Under the pieces are notes generated by a model that was given only the letters and a program-made list of their open reading frames with translations, did not search any database and was not told the origin of the DNA. Shown one piece after another: positions 4,698-12,487 of a stretch of DNA of 15,048 bases (the stretch's first letter is position 1; every line of letters starts with the position of its first letter). Source of the stretch: Candidatus Pacearchaeota archaeon CG10_big_fil_rev_8_21_14_0_10_32_14. GTDB taxonomy: Archaea; Nanobdellota; Nanobdellia; Pacearchaeales; GW2011-AR1. The stretch is from NCBI GenBank assembly GCA_002763085.1, contig PFCY01000102.1:1-15048 (forward strand). Direction: 5' to 3'. Position numbers and translations under genes: made by a program.

Positions 4698-5216
4698 TTA
4701 TTTTTTTATTGATAATGATTTAATAAAATCATCCTCTAAATTTTTATAATCAATATACTTGATTTTGAATGTTTTTAACATTTTATTTAGTATAGTATCA
4801 ATATCCTTTTGGAATTTTGGGTCAATAGATCTGATTTTATCCTTAACTAAAAATCCTTCTCTTATAGGAACTTTAATTATGTATTTGTATGTCTTTAAAT
4901 GTTCTTTTATTAAAGGTTCTAATGTTTTTGATCGCCCAAATTTATAAATATAGTAACAATATCCGTCTAAAATGCTTCTATCACAAACCAAAATATCATT
5001 TTTTTCTTCAAGTTCTATTTCTTTTATGATTTGATTTAGTATGATCCAAATCTGTGTCTTTCTTGTCACTTGTTCGTTAATAGGAAATGGACATTCTCTT
5101 GCGACTTCTTGGAGCAGACCAACATCAACGTTTTCTTTTTTAAGATTAAAAACAAGTTTATGCGCGAGGGTAGTTTTTCCCGTACCGTGGCTACCTGTAA
5201 ATGTTATTTTTACCAT
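4698..5216 (-). CDS. P-loop kinase-like ATPase (AAA_28/NadR-kinase type)
   Basis: The 172-residue protein opens with MVKITFTGSHGTGKTTL, whose Walker A motif GSHGTGKTT (8-16) is typical of AAA_28 and NadR-type kinase domains. The second strand carries LLQEVAREC. A Walker B-like strand with a catalytic-type aspartate follows (ILVCDRSILDGYCYY, 75-89). The segment IRSIDPKFQKDID (about 128-140) resembles the lid region of nucleoside/nucleotide kinases, and a C-terminal strand KIKYIDY ends the fold. The family phosphorylates small molecules such as nucleosides or nicotinamide riboside, but the substrate cannot be read from sequence. The start overlaps the mcm stop by one base (TAATG), and the RPA-like gene begins 1 nt after its stop. 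This indicates coupled expression with replication genes. Confidence 0.8.
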   Translation of the reverse strand: MVKITFTGSHGTGKTTLAHKLVFNLKKENVDVGLLQEVARECPFPINEQVTRKTQIWIILNQIIKEIELEEKNDILVCDRSILDGYCYYIYKFGRSKTLEPLIKEHLKTYKYIIKVPIREGFLVKDKIRSIDPKFQKDIDTILNKMLKTFKIKYIDYKNLEDDFIKSLSIKK

Positions 5217-7258
5217 TATGTCTTTTGAACGTGACCTCGACGAGGACGGAATATATCCCCGGATGAGTTTAATTTATTTAGGGCATCCTCAATCTCTTCT
5301 TTCTTGATCTTATCTTCAAGTTCTTTTTCTATTTCTTCTATGGGGATGAGTTTGCCGAGCCTGTTTTCGAGTGCAGTTATAGTATCACGCACTAAAATAA
5401 TTTTATTTCTTTGTGAACTGGGGATTCCAGATGTTATACGATCTATATCAAAAGTTTTACTTTCATAATCATAACCGACCTGCATGAGATAGTATTTCAT
5501 TAAATCGATTGCAATTTTTGCATCATCGACGGTAACTTCATCTTTTAATTTTAGTTTTGCGGATGCTTCGCTCATCCTAATCAAAGCCCCGAGCTGTCTT
5601 GCAGAAATTGGAATTGGCCTGGTTGCTGCGTCAGATGAAACAGGTGAATTCCTCAAATTGACATAAAATCTTTTTATTTCATTTATTGCTGCATCCGTTA
5701 AAACTGGGACAACTTTTTGTTTTGCATATGCGACATATTTTCTAAAAAGTTCACGATTAATAAGCATCCCTTTACCTTTTGTTTTGTGATAAGAAAGGAC
5801 GTGCTCTGCAATTTCTTCATCTCGTTCTTTATTTGGAATATCTCTTAACGTAAAAATTACGTCGAATCTGTTAATTAAAGTCGGGGGAATATCAATTTGC
5901 TGGGCAATGCTTTGATATGGATCAAATCTTCCAAATTTGGGGTTGGCAGCTGCAAGAATGCTTGTTTCAGCTCGAAGAGAGGCTTGAACGTTAGCTTTTG
6001 ATATTGTAACCGTCTGTTGTTCCATTGCTTCGTGCATGGCACTTCTATCCTGGGGATCCATTTTTTCTAATTCGTCAATACAAACTAATCCCTTATTTGA
6101 CAAAACGATCGCACCTGCTTCAAGACTCCAACCCCTTAAGAATTCATCTCTTACTACACTTGCTGTCAATCCGGCACCGCTTGCCGATTTTCCGACGACA
6201 TATCTACCTTTTGGAGAAATACCAGCCATGAAAGATAAGGTAACTGATTTAGCAACTCCTGGATCTCCAACTAATAGTATATGCATATCCCCCCTAGATT
6301 TTGATCCATCCGCGTGAACTTTTTTTACTCCCCCAAATAATTGCAACACTAAAGATTTTTTTATTTCCTCATAACCATAAACGCTAGGTGAAATGCTTTT
6401 TGCAAGTTTTTCAAATATTTTTGGATCTTGACTTAATTCCATAATTTGCTGTTCATCTTCTTCTGTAATTTTGAGTTCATCAAAAGTTTCTTCGAGAGGA
6501 ATTAGATTATTGGCTTCAATTGCGATCTCAAATCTAGTTGATAATCCTCCTGTTTGAAGCGGAACTGGAACTTCTTTAAGAATCCCAATTGCCATAACTC
6601 TGCTTCCAGGAGTTGTTTTTTCTTCCATTCGCGGTTCAACCAAATCTTCTTTAAGAAAAACATTTATTCTTTTTGGCTGTTCACCTCCGGTTAAACTTTC
6701 TGGAGATTCTTCAATCACTAATCTTTGTGTGTCGACCATCTCTTTACTTGATAATTTAAATCCTCCTCTTCTTCCGCAACTGCATCGCGATGGTTCTCTA
6801 AATTTTTTTTCCATTTGAAGAACTGAAATTATTGTGCCACATGAAGGACATTCAAATTTAGAATTTACAACTTGTGGACGAACATCTGACGCTTGACGAA
6901 CAATCCCTTCAACCATTATTAGGCTATTTAAATTTCTTGAACGAATATTTCTAATTTTTAATAAATGGATGGACGGGATTTCTGATAATCGCACTCTCGC
7001 ACTTTTCACAAGACCGGATTCTTCAATAGCAATTTCAAGAAGTCTCAATATCTCTTCAGGATTTGCAAGGAGTTCTTCTGAAATTGTATTCGAGAATTCT
7101 ATAAGTTTTTGAAAATTCACTTCAATAATACTTGAACCTCTTCTTATGGATTCCCCAATCTCTTTTTTATAAGTATCAAAAAAACTTTTAGCTTCAATAA
7201 GCAATTCTTCTCTTTTTGAACTTTTACGACTTGAGCTCTCATCTCTTTTGTCTGGCAT
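5216..7258 (-). CDS. mcm: Replicative DNA helicase MCM
   Basis: This is the archaeal minichromosome maintenance helicase, which unwinds DNA as a hexamer at the replication fork. The 680-residue protein has an N-terminal helical/OB region (1-260) with a zinc-binding insertion (C137/C140 and C159/C161, spaced CxxC and CxC). The AAA+ core has Walker A GDPGVAKS (331-338), Walker B VCIDELEKM (392-400), sensor 1 AAANP (N439) and the arginine finger in LINRFD (R464). A lid region follows, then a C-terminal winged helix (about 615-680) ending in a basic tail. Length is normal and no intein interrupts the motifs. It heads a three-gene operon with TAATG coupling to the next gene. A TATA box at 7280-7287 lies about 25 nt before the ATG, which predicts a leaderless message. 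Confidence 0.98.
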   Translation of the reverse strand: MPDKRDESSSRKSSKREELLIEAKSFFDTYKKEIGESIRRGSSIIEVNFQKLIEFSNTISEELLANPEEILRLLEIAIEESGLVKSARVRLSEIPSIHLLKIRNIRSRNLNSLIMVEGIVRQASDVRPQVVNSKFECPSCGTIISVLQMEKKFREPSRCSCGRRGGFKLSSKEMVDTQRLVIEESPESLTGGEQPKRINVFLKEDLVEPRMEEKTTPGSRVMAIGILKEVPVPLQTGGLSTRFEIAIEANNLIPLEETFDELKITEEDEQQIMELSQDPKIFEKLAKSISPSVYGYEEIKKSLVLQLFGGVKKVHADGSKSRGDMHILLVGDPGVAKSVTLSFMAGISPKGRYVVGKSASGAGLTASVVRDEFLRGWSLEAGAIVLSNKGLVCIDELEKMDPQDRSAMHEAMEQQTVTISKANVQASLRAETSILAAANPKFGRFDPYQSIAQQIDIPPTLINRFDVIFTLRDIPNKERDEEIAEHVLSYHKTKGKGMLINRELFRKYVAYAKQKVVPVLTDAAINEIKRFYVNLRNSPVSSDAATRPIPISARQLGALIRMSEASAKLKLKDEVTVDDAKIAIDLMKYYLMQVGYDYESKTFDIDRITSGIPSSQRNKIILVRDTITALENRLGKLIPIEEIEKELEDKIKKEEIEDALNKLNSSGDIFRPRRGHVQKT

Positions 7259-7279
7259 AAAAGGGGAATAGAAATTTAT

Positions 7280-7287
7280 TTTTTATA
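7280..7287 (-). promoter_or_regulatory. TATA box of the mcm operon
   Basis: TATAAAAA on the minus strand is centred about 25 nt from the mcm ATG at 7258. It is the only good TATA at that distance in the 93-bp gap after tbp. Confidence 0.55.
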
Positions 7288-7351
7288 GTTTGTTATAGCA
7301 AAAACTATGGTTAAATTTTGGGGTGTGACTTTTGAGGAGTAAAGTAATTAT

Positions 7352-7918
7352 TTATTTTTCGTAATTTTTTAATGCTTCTTTTATGTTCTTTGTCAATTGT
7401 TCCATAGAATCTTCAAGTTGTTGCTTGTTTTTTGTTCCAGTACAAACAAGTTTTCCATTAGAGAATAATAAAAATGTAGCAGAGGGTTCTACTAACTTGT
7501 AAACTAATCCTGGAAATTGTTCAGGTTCGTATTCGGTGTTTTCCAATTCTAATGCTAGAAAGTTTAAGTTCAACTTTAAATTTATAGTTCCGGATGCAAC
7601 TATATTTTGAACTGTAATCTTTGGTTTTGTTGTGATATTAACATTTATTTTCTTAAGCTGTTTTATTACTGCGTCAATAACTTCTTTAACCTGTGAAATA
7701 GATTTTGTTCCCGTACAAACGAGGTTTCCTGATGAGAAGACTAAAACAGCCGATTTGGGCTCTTTTACTCGTAAAACAAGTCCTGGAAAAGTTTCCGGAT
7801 TATATTCTGTGTTGGGTTGCGTTCGTGCAAGCTTTGTCAATGGAACTGGCTTTCCTAACGAGGCAGTAGCAACTATATTCTGGACTTTGTAACTACTTTC
7901 AGATTTTGATTCAGCCAT
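7352..7918 (-). CDS. tbp: TATA-box-binding protein (TBP)
   Basis: This is the general transcription factor that binds TATA boxes and recruits TFB and RNA polymerase. The 188-residue protein is the canonical pseudosymmetric saddle. Repeat 1 (about 10-92) and repeat 2 (about 101-184) each contain VQNIVA, a FPGLV motif, and a VFSSGNLVCTGTK / LFSNGKLVCTGTK strand. The four DNA-kinking phenylalanines are present (F44, F61, F135, F152). Internal similarity between the repeats is high, as usual in archaeal TBPs. The N-terminus is short and the C-terminus lacks a long acidic tail. The gene has its own promoter, whose TATA region is duplicated as two abutting 10-bp palindromes (7942-7961), so self-binding is possible. 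It is separated from mcm by 93 bp on the same strand. Confidence 0.97.
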   Translation of the reverse strand: MAESKSESSYKVQNIVATASLGKPVPLTKLARTQPNTEYNPETFPGLVLRVKEPKSAVLVFSSGNLVCTGTKSISQVKEVIDAVIKQLKKINVNITTKPKITVQNIVASGTINLKLNLNFLALELENTEYEPEQFPGLVYKLVEPSATFLLFSNGKLVCTGTKNKQQLEDSMEQLTKNIKEALKNYEK

Positions 7919-7941
7919 TTCGGAATTTAAGAGGGTTTACT

Positions 7942-7961
7942 CTTTATAAAGCTTTATAAAG
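7942..7961. promoter_or_regulatory. Tandem palindromic TATA boxes upstream of tbp
   Basis: The 10-bp palindrome CTTTATAAAG occurs twice with no spacer (7942-7951 and 7952-7961). The proximal copy is centred about 28 nt from the tbp ATG at 7918 and the distal one about 38 nt. Both are perfect TATA-type sites in either orientation. Confidence 0.7.
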
Positions 7962-7986
7962 ATTTTCCAGTTAAATTCATTACTTA

Positions 7987-9852
7987 TCAATAATAAAATT
8001 TTTCTTCTTTGACTTCTTTAGTCTTGTTCAATAAGACAATAATGATAATTATAATGATCAAAATAAGGGCTGTAAATGCAATAATTATTGTTATGTATAT
8101 CCAAGATTTGTCCGATTTATATTCGCAGATTCCAGTTTCTTCCGGCTTATTAGTCAGATTTCCGCAACTATTGGTGTCTATACAAGTCCTATACTGAGTC
8201 GTATTTTTTGGACATAGTGTGGGAGAAAACTCTGAACAAGTCCAGTTTGTTTGACATACAATTGTAGCTATGTATGGAGTACATAATTGTGATTCATCTC
8301 TAGGTGGGGCGCAGGCGTTTAAATCAATAGAGGTTCTTGTTTGATTTCCATTTTCACATAAACTCCATGGACCCTCCTGCCATTGTGATATACAACCACC
8401 CTGATCATTTGGAGAAAATTCTAATACTGCAGAATTTGAAAGACCCGAGACTTGGAAATTATTATTTTGTATTATGCAGGAGAACGTTAGATTGGATCCA
8501 GGACAGCTTAAGTAAACTTCATTTGAATTTGAGCAACCATCACTTATTTCAGAAATTGAATTTATGTGGGCATTTTTTATACATACTCCACTAGAGTTAG
8601 TATCTAATCTATCAATGTAAAAGGTTTTAGTTGTATCAATACCATTAACTATAATATATCCTTCGTTTGCCGTTGACGATTCTTTTTTAATAGTTATATT
8701 CCTAAGATAGAGTGGATCATTCCCAAAATCCCATTCAAACGCTACGAGATCTTCATTGTTTTCATCAACAAAACTTACATTCTGTCTTTGATAATAATAA
8801 ACAGACGAAGTTATGTTATCATAAATGATGACTGAACCCGAGGTACTTATTTTTAATTTAGTATTTGTGTTTTCTTCATGCACCTCGTTAACGTTGCCGA
8901 TGAATCCGTTACGGTCTGAGTCACAATCAATTGAAGTATTTATTTCATATGTGTAATTATTTCCGTCGCAATATTGATGATCTATATATGTTCTTGTCTT
9001 TTTATCGTTGTTTCCCCAACATGAATCAAAAAATTCCCAATCTGGAGTACAGTCTCCAGGAATTCTAACTAATGATGAGTCAATAATTTCTTGATTATAA
9101 GTAAGAATATCACCCATTTGATTTTGCATAGTCTCTAAGGATAACCCTTTATAAATTTCTTTTTCTGTTAAAACTTGCGAAGATTCGTCGACATAGTTGA
9201 AGCTATTTATAGTATAATATTCGGTGGTTTGATATGTCCAATCGCTACTTGACAATTCGGGTATTGTATTAAAATACGTAAAAAAATAAACATGTGCTGA
9301 TGCTAAGTCATTTGGAACTAATGGCGGGTCTCTATCTCCTAATCCTACGGATACAATTGATAATGCTTCCCATGGGTGATAATACTCTGAATGAATTGAT
9401 TGTGATGCATATGAATTTATCAAAGTAATATAGTAACTAGTTATATTTACTCTCATTGCTTCAATATATGTATCATTTATTTCTTCAACAGAATTTGGTA
9501 AATTATACCTATATGACGAATCTTTCCCAGACAATATATAAGTAATTCCTTGATCATCGGTTTTGTAAATTAAAAATTGATCACATGTCCCTGTTTTTTC
9601 GTTGATGTCGTCATCTGTATAAGTTTGTCCCTCTGTGAATGTCTGAGATTTAAAAATTTGAGTCCACAATTGATTTATGTTTGTTGAAGAACAATCTATA
9701 GGGTAAAGGGGGTTATATGAAGATGCCGGAGATAAAGTCGGAGATATAATTTTATCTTGAGGCATTATTAAAATGACAATAAAAGTTATCCAGATTAAGG
9801 CAAATAATGTACCTGTTAGGTATTTGAATTTAAAATTTTTACCTCTTTTCAT
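7987..9852 (-). CDS. Large membrane-anchored surface protein with thrombospondin-1-like cysteine modules
   Basis: The 621-residue protein has an N-terminal signal anchor (about 11-31) after a basic MKRGKNFKFKYL, a long Ser/Thr/Asn/Tyr-rich ectodomain with many NxT/S sequons, a C-terminal membrane segment (about 583-607) and a short charged tail. Three cysteine modules stand out: about 267-310 (CTPDWEFFDSCWG...KKTRTYID...YC), 487-524 (CISQWQEGPWSLCENGNQTRTSID...AC) and 533-576 (CQTNWTCSEFSP..CPKNTTQYRTCID...SC). The W-x(n)-C followed by TRT.ID/TC.D resembles thrombospondin type 1 repeats, which bind partners outside cells. These proteins are often seen in DPANN genomes. A role in envelope structure or host-cell contact is inference. 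The TATA at 9873-9882 predicts a leaderless mRNA. Confidence 0.8.
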   Translation of the reverse strand: MKRGKNFKFKYLTGTLFALIWITFIVILIMPQDKIISPTLSPASSYNPLYPIDCSSTNINQLWTQIFKSQTFTEGQTYTDDDINEKTGTCDQFLIYKTDDQGITYILSGKDSSYRYNLPNSVEEINDTYIEAMRVNITSYYITLINSYASQSIHSEYYHPWEALSIVSVGLGDRDPPLVPNDLASAHVYFFTYFNTIPELSSSDWTYQTTEYYTINSFNYVDESSQVLTEKEIYKGLSLETMQNQMGDILTYNQEIIDSSLVRIPGDCTPDWEFFDSCWGNNDKKTRTYIDHQYCDGNNYTYEINTSIDCDSDRNGFIGNVNEVHEENTNTKLKISTSGSVIIYDNITSSVYYYQRQNVSFVDENNEDLVAFEWDFGNDPLYLRNITIKKESSTANEGYIIVNGIDTTKTFYIDRLDTNSSGVCIKNAHINSISEISDGCSNSNEVYLSCPGSNLTFSCIIQNNNFQVSGLSNSAVLEFSPNDQGGCISQWQEGPWSLCENGNQTRTSIDLNACAPPRDESQLCTPYIATIVCQTNWTCSEFSPTLCPKNTTQYRTCIDTNSCGNLTNKPEETGICEYKSDKSWIYITIIIAFTALILIIIIIIIVLLNKTKEVKEEKFYY

Positions 9853-9872
9853 ATTTGTTTCACGTTTTTGAT

Positions 9873-9882
9873 ATTTATAAAA
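9873..9882 (-). promoter_or_regulatory. TATA box of the surface-protein gene
   Basis: The core TTTATAAA (9874-9881) is centred about 25 nt from the ATG at 9852 in the 49-bp gap after the ligase gene. This indicates an independent promoter rather than read-through only. Confidence 0.6.
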
Positions 9883-9901
9883 TTAGTTATTTGATGAAGT
9901 T

Positions 9902-11632
9902 TCATCCATACTTCCAATTTCGCTTTTGGTTTTGAAAATCTTTTTCTACTTCTTCAAGAGTCGCTATTTCAGATAGTGGTTTGTCGACCCTAAGCGCGGT
10001 GAATCTGGGGAATCTCAATGCGAATCCAGAGCTATAATTTGGAGAAATCTGTATCTCTTGATAAGTTACGGATAGGATTAATTTTGGTTTTACAACAACA
10101 TTTTTTCCTTCTTCATTTATTATGTGAGGTTTAACGAGTTTTGTCAATTCCTCAAATGTTAAATTTGATTCCTCAATCACTGATTCTGATTTTTCCTTAA
10201 GGCCGGTTGAAACTTTTCCAATCTCTAAGAATTTTTTATTTTCTTCATCATAACAGGATACAATAAAACTACTTAACCAGCCAGAACGTTTTCCAGTCCC
10301 ATATTCTGCTCCAGTAATGACAAGATCCAAATCTTTTTCCTGCGGTTTTATTTTTAACATGTTCCCGACTCTTCTTCCAGGTTTGTAAGGAGCATCAAGA
10401 TTTTTCATTATAATCCCTTCCTGATGATGTTCAAGCGCTTGTTTAAAGAATTCTTTTGCTTTAGATTCAGAATCAGTAATGATCTGTTTTGAATGAATTA
10501 TTTTAAAAGGATGATTTTGAATTATTTTTTTTATCAACTCGCTTCTTTTTATGAAAGGGACGTCGAGATAAGATTTTCCGTTGTATAAAATAATATCAAA
10601 AACATTAACTTCAACAGGCATTTTTTGTTGAATTTCATCAATGTCATATTTTCTTCTAATCCTCTGAGAAATATTTTGAAAAGGCAAATATTCTTTTGTT
10701 TTTGAATCGAATCCTACTGCTTCAGTATCGAGAATTGCTGTATCAGCATCCACATATTTTTCTATATACTCTGTTACTTCCGGAAATTGTTTTGTAACGT
10801 TTTCTAGTTTTCTCGTGAAAAGTTTTATCTCTTTTTTGTTTTTGTGAATTATTAATCTAAATCCGTCATATTTATATTCAATTGCACAAGGTTTACCTAC
10901 TATCGTAAATCCCTCTTCAATATTTTTTGCTTTTTGGACTAACATCGCTTTAATCGGTTTGCCTGCTTGAAGGGAAATTGAATCTAAAGAAGAAATCTTG
11001 CCTCGACTTTTTTTTGAAATTAAAAACACTTCGACCATATCGTTGCTTTTATCAATAGCATCTTGGACTTTCTCGTTTGCTTCTATTTCATCATAAAAAA
11101 AAGCTTTAGAGATTGATTCTCTTATTGTCGATTCTTTAATCCCAATTCTTAAATCACCAATCAATGTTCGGACTATATATTTTGATTCTATGTCGCTCGC
11201 TGATGTCAAAAGTTCTGTAATCAAACCTAATTTTTTATCAATCGTTCCTTTGCCCTCCAGTTCTGGAAGTTTTCTTAAGTTTGTCAGAACTTTGTCGACC
11301 GTCAATGTTTGACTATGGAGCGTCTGCTGTTTTTTCTTTGAAGTTAATTTTTCTGCGACATCACCTAAATCCCCAATTTTTTTCCATTCCTCTATCACTT
11401 TTTTTTCCGGTATTCCCGTAGCTTTTGAAATTGCTTTAATTACTGTTTGTTCGCTTATACCAATCTTTCTTTCATCATAATCAGGATAAATCTCTCCGAG
11501 AAGCAAATATAATATGTAGCTGTCTTCTTCGGATATTTGCAATAAAAAAGTGGAAAGTATAGCCGTTTTTTCTAAACGTTTAGTTGTAGAAGATAAATTT
11601 TCATACAAATCAGCAATCACTTTATATCTCAT
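9902..11632 (-). CDS. lig: ATP-dependent DNA ligase
   Basis: This enzyme seals nicks, including between Okazaki fragments, through an adenylated lysine. The 576-residue protein has the three archaeal ligase domains: an N-terminal DNA-binding domain (1-225), the adenylation domain (about 226-430) and a C-terminal OB domain. The nucleotidyltransferase motifs are all visible: motif I EYKYDGFR with catalytic K254, motif III FTRKLENVTKQFP (272-284), IIIa VNVFDIILYNG (343-353), IV EGIIMKN (405-411), V MLKIKP (425-430) and a motif VI-like RFPRFTALRVDKP (540-552). Length is typical. A weak TATA-like CTTAAAAAC (minus strand, about 11653-11661) is centred 25 nt from the ATG. The gene is divergent from the ABC exporter operon. 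Confidence 0.97.
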   Translation of the reverse strand: MRYKVIADLYENLSSTTKRLEKTAILSTFLLQISEEDSYILYLLLGEIYPDYDERKIGISEQTVIKAISKATGIPEKKVIEEWKKIGDLGDVAEKLTSKKKQQTLHSQTLTVDKVLTNLRKLPELEGKGTIDKKLGLITELLTSASDIESKYIVRTLIGDLRIGIKESTIRESISKAFFYDEIEANEKVQDAIDKSNDMVEVFLISKKSRGKISSLDSISLQAGKPIKAMLVQKAKNIEEGFTIVGKPCAIEYKYDGFRLIIHKNKKEIKLFTRKLENVTKQFPEVTEYIEKYVDADTAILDTEAVGFDSKTKEYLPFQNISQRIRRKYDIDEIQQKMPVEVNVFDIILYNGKSYLDVPFIKRSELIKKIIQNHPFKIIHSKQIITDSESKAKEFFKQALEHHQEGIIMKNLDAPYKPGRRVGNMLKIKPQEKDLDLVITGAEYGTGKRSGWLSSFIVSCYDEENKKFLEIGKVSTGLKEKSESVIEESNLTFEELTKLVKPHIINEEGKNVVVKPKLILSVTYQEIQISPNYSSGFALRFPRFTALRVDKPLSEIATLEEVEKDFQNQKRNWKYG

Positions 11633-11652
11633 ATATTTTTAATGAGACGGAA

Positions 11653-11661
11653 GTTTTTAAG
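11653..11661 (-). promoter_or_regulatory. TATA-like element of the ligase gene
   Basis: CTTAAAAAC on the minus strand, about 25 nt before the ATG at 11632. It is similar in form to the elements of the DUF424 and L15e genes. Confidence 0.4.
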
Positions 11662-11712
11662 TTTTGAGTAAAGATGAGGGGTATCTTATCCTCAGTATCA
11701 AAGCCATTTTTT

Positions 11713-11728
11713 CTATAAATATATAAAT
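11713..11728 (+). promoter_or_regulatory. TATA box of the ABC exporter operon
   Basis: CTATAAATATATAAAT would place the transcription start near 11742-11748, leaving a short leader that contains the GAGG Shine-Dalgarno sequence at 11757-11760. A closer TATATAAAA (11748-11756) would start transcription inside the gene and is less likely to be used. Confidence 0.5.
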
Positions 11729-11744
11729 CATTTTTTACAATGAT
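11727..11744. promoter_or_regulatory. Candidate operator palindrome
   Basis: ATCATT (11727-11732) and AATGAT (11739-11744) form a 6-bp inverted repeat with a 6-nt spacer, directly after the TATA box and over the predicted transcription start. That is where an archaeal repressor would block polymerase. No regulator gene is adjacent. Confidence 0.3.
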
Positions 11745-11756
11745 ATCTATATAAAA

Positions 11757-11760
11757 GAGG
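11757..11760 (+). promoter_or_regulatory. Shine-Dalgarno sequence of the ABC ATPase gene
   Basis: GAGG, 4 nt before the ATG at 11765. With the zinc-ribbon gene this is one of two genes in the window with a clear ribosome binding site. Confidence 0.55.
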
Positions 11761-11764
11761 AAAA

Positions 11765-12487
11765 ATGTCATTAATAGAATTTGATTGTTTGAGAAAAACA
11801 CTTAGGGGGAGGAGGATAATAAACGATCTGAGTCTACAAGTACCTTCAGGAATATTATTTGGACTCATTGGCAGGAGTGGAAGTGGAAAGACAACTTTAT
11901 TTAAAATATTTTTAGGAATGATGAATGCCGATTCTGGGGACATCTATCTCGATAATAAAAGTTTAATTTCAAATAAAAAATATCTGAGAAAAAATGTCGG
12001 ATTTGCAAGTCAGGAAAATATGCTGTATGATGAACTCACGCTTTATGAAAATATAAAATATTTTGGTAAACTTTATGGAGTCCGTAGAGGCGAAATCCGT
12101 CAGAGGGCTGAAGATTTATTAAATTTATTTGAATTAGGTCATGCTAGAAATCTGCTAGTAAAAAATTTATCCGGCGGTATGATGAAACGAGCGAATATCT
12201 TAATCTCAATGATACACAATCCTAAAGTTTTAGTCCTGGATGAACCGACCGTTGGGCTGGATCCATTATTAAGAGATAAAATATGGGAGTATATCCATAA
12301 AGTCAATAATCTCGGGACGACAATTTTGATCTCTTCACATTTATTTGACGAGCTTGAATTAAACTGCAGTTTTATAGGAATAATGACTGACGGGAAAATT
12401 TCAAAAATTGTTGATGCAAGAGATAAAGGAACTTTTACTGAAAAATCTTTAAGAAAAATGCTTGAAGCTGAATTGCAAAATGGTTAA
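11765..12487 (+). CDS. ABC transporter ATP-binding protein
   Basis: This is the cytoplasmic ATPase that powers the membrane protein encoded next. The 240-residue protein has all nucleotide-binding motifs: Walker A GRSGSGKT (36-43), Q-loop glutamine Q83 in FASQENMLYDELT, signature LSGGMMKR (135-142), Walker B LVLDE (156-160) followed by PTVGLDP, and the H-loop histidine in SSHLFDE (H192). The overall pattern is that of ABC-2-type exporter ATPases (drug, lipid or polymer export) rather than importers, and no binding protein is nearby. The substrate is unknown. The gene has its own TATA box, a GAGG ribosome site and a candidate operator. Its last eight bases overlap the ATG of the permease gene. 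Confidence 0.95.
   Translation: MSLIEFDCLRKTLRGRRIINDLSLQVPSGILFGLIGRSGSGKTTLFKIFLGMMNADSGDIYLDNKSLISNKKYLRKNVGFASQENMLYDELTLYENIKYFGKLYGVRRGEIRQRAEDLLNLFELGHARNLLVKNLSGGMMKRANILISMIHNPKVLVLDEPTVGLDPLLRDKIWEYIHKVNNLGTTILISSHLFDELELNCSFIGIMTDGKISKIVDARDKGTFTEKSLRKMLEAELQNG

Noticed and set aside
5216..7258. Possible intein in MCM
   Set aside because: Walker A, Walker B, sensor 1 and arginine-finger motifs follow at normal spacing and the total length of 680 residues is ordinary.
12462..12479. Upstream TTG start for the ABC permease
   Set aside because: The ATG at 12480 gives a tight 8-nt overlap with the ATPase gene. The extra six residues add nothing conserved and no ribosome site precedes the TTG.
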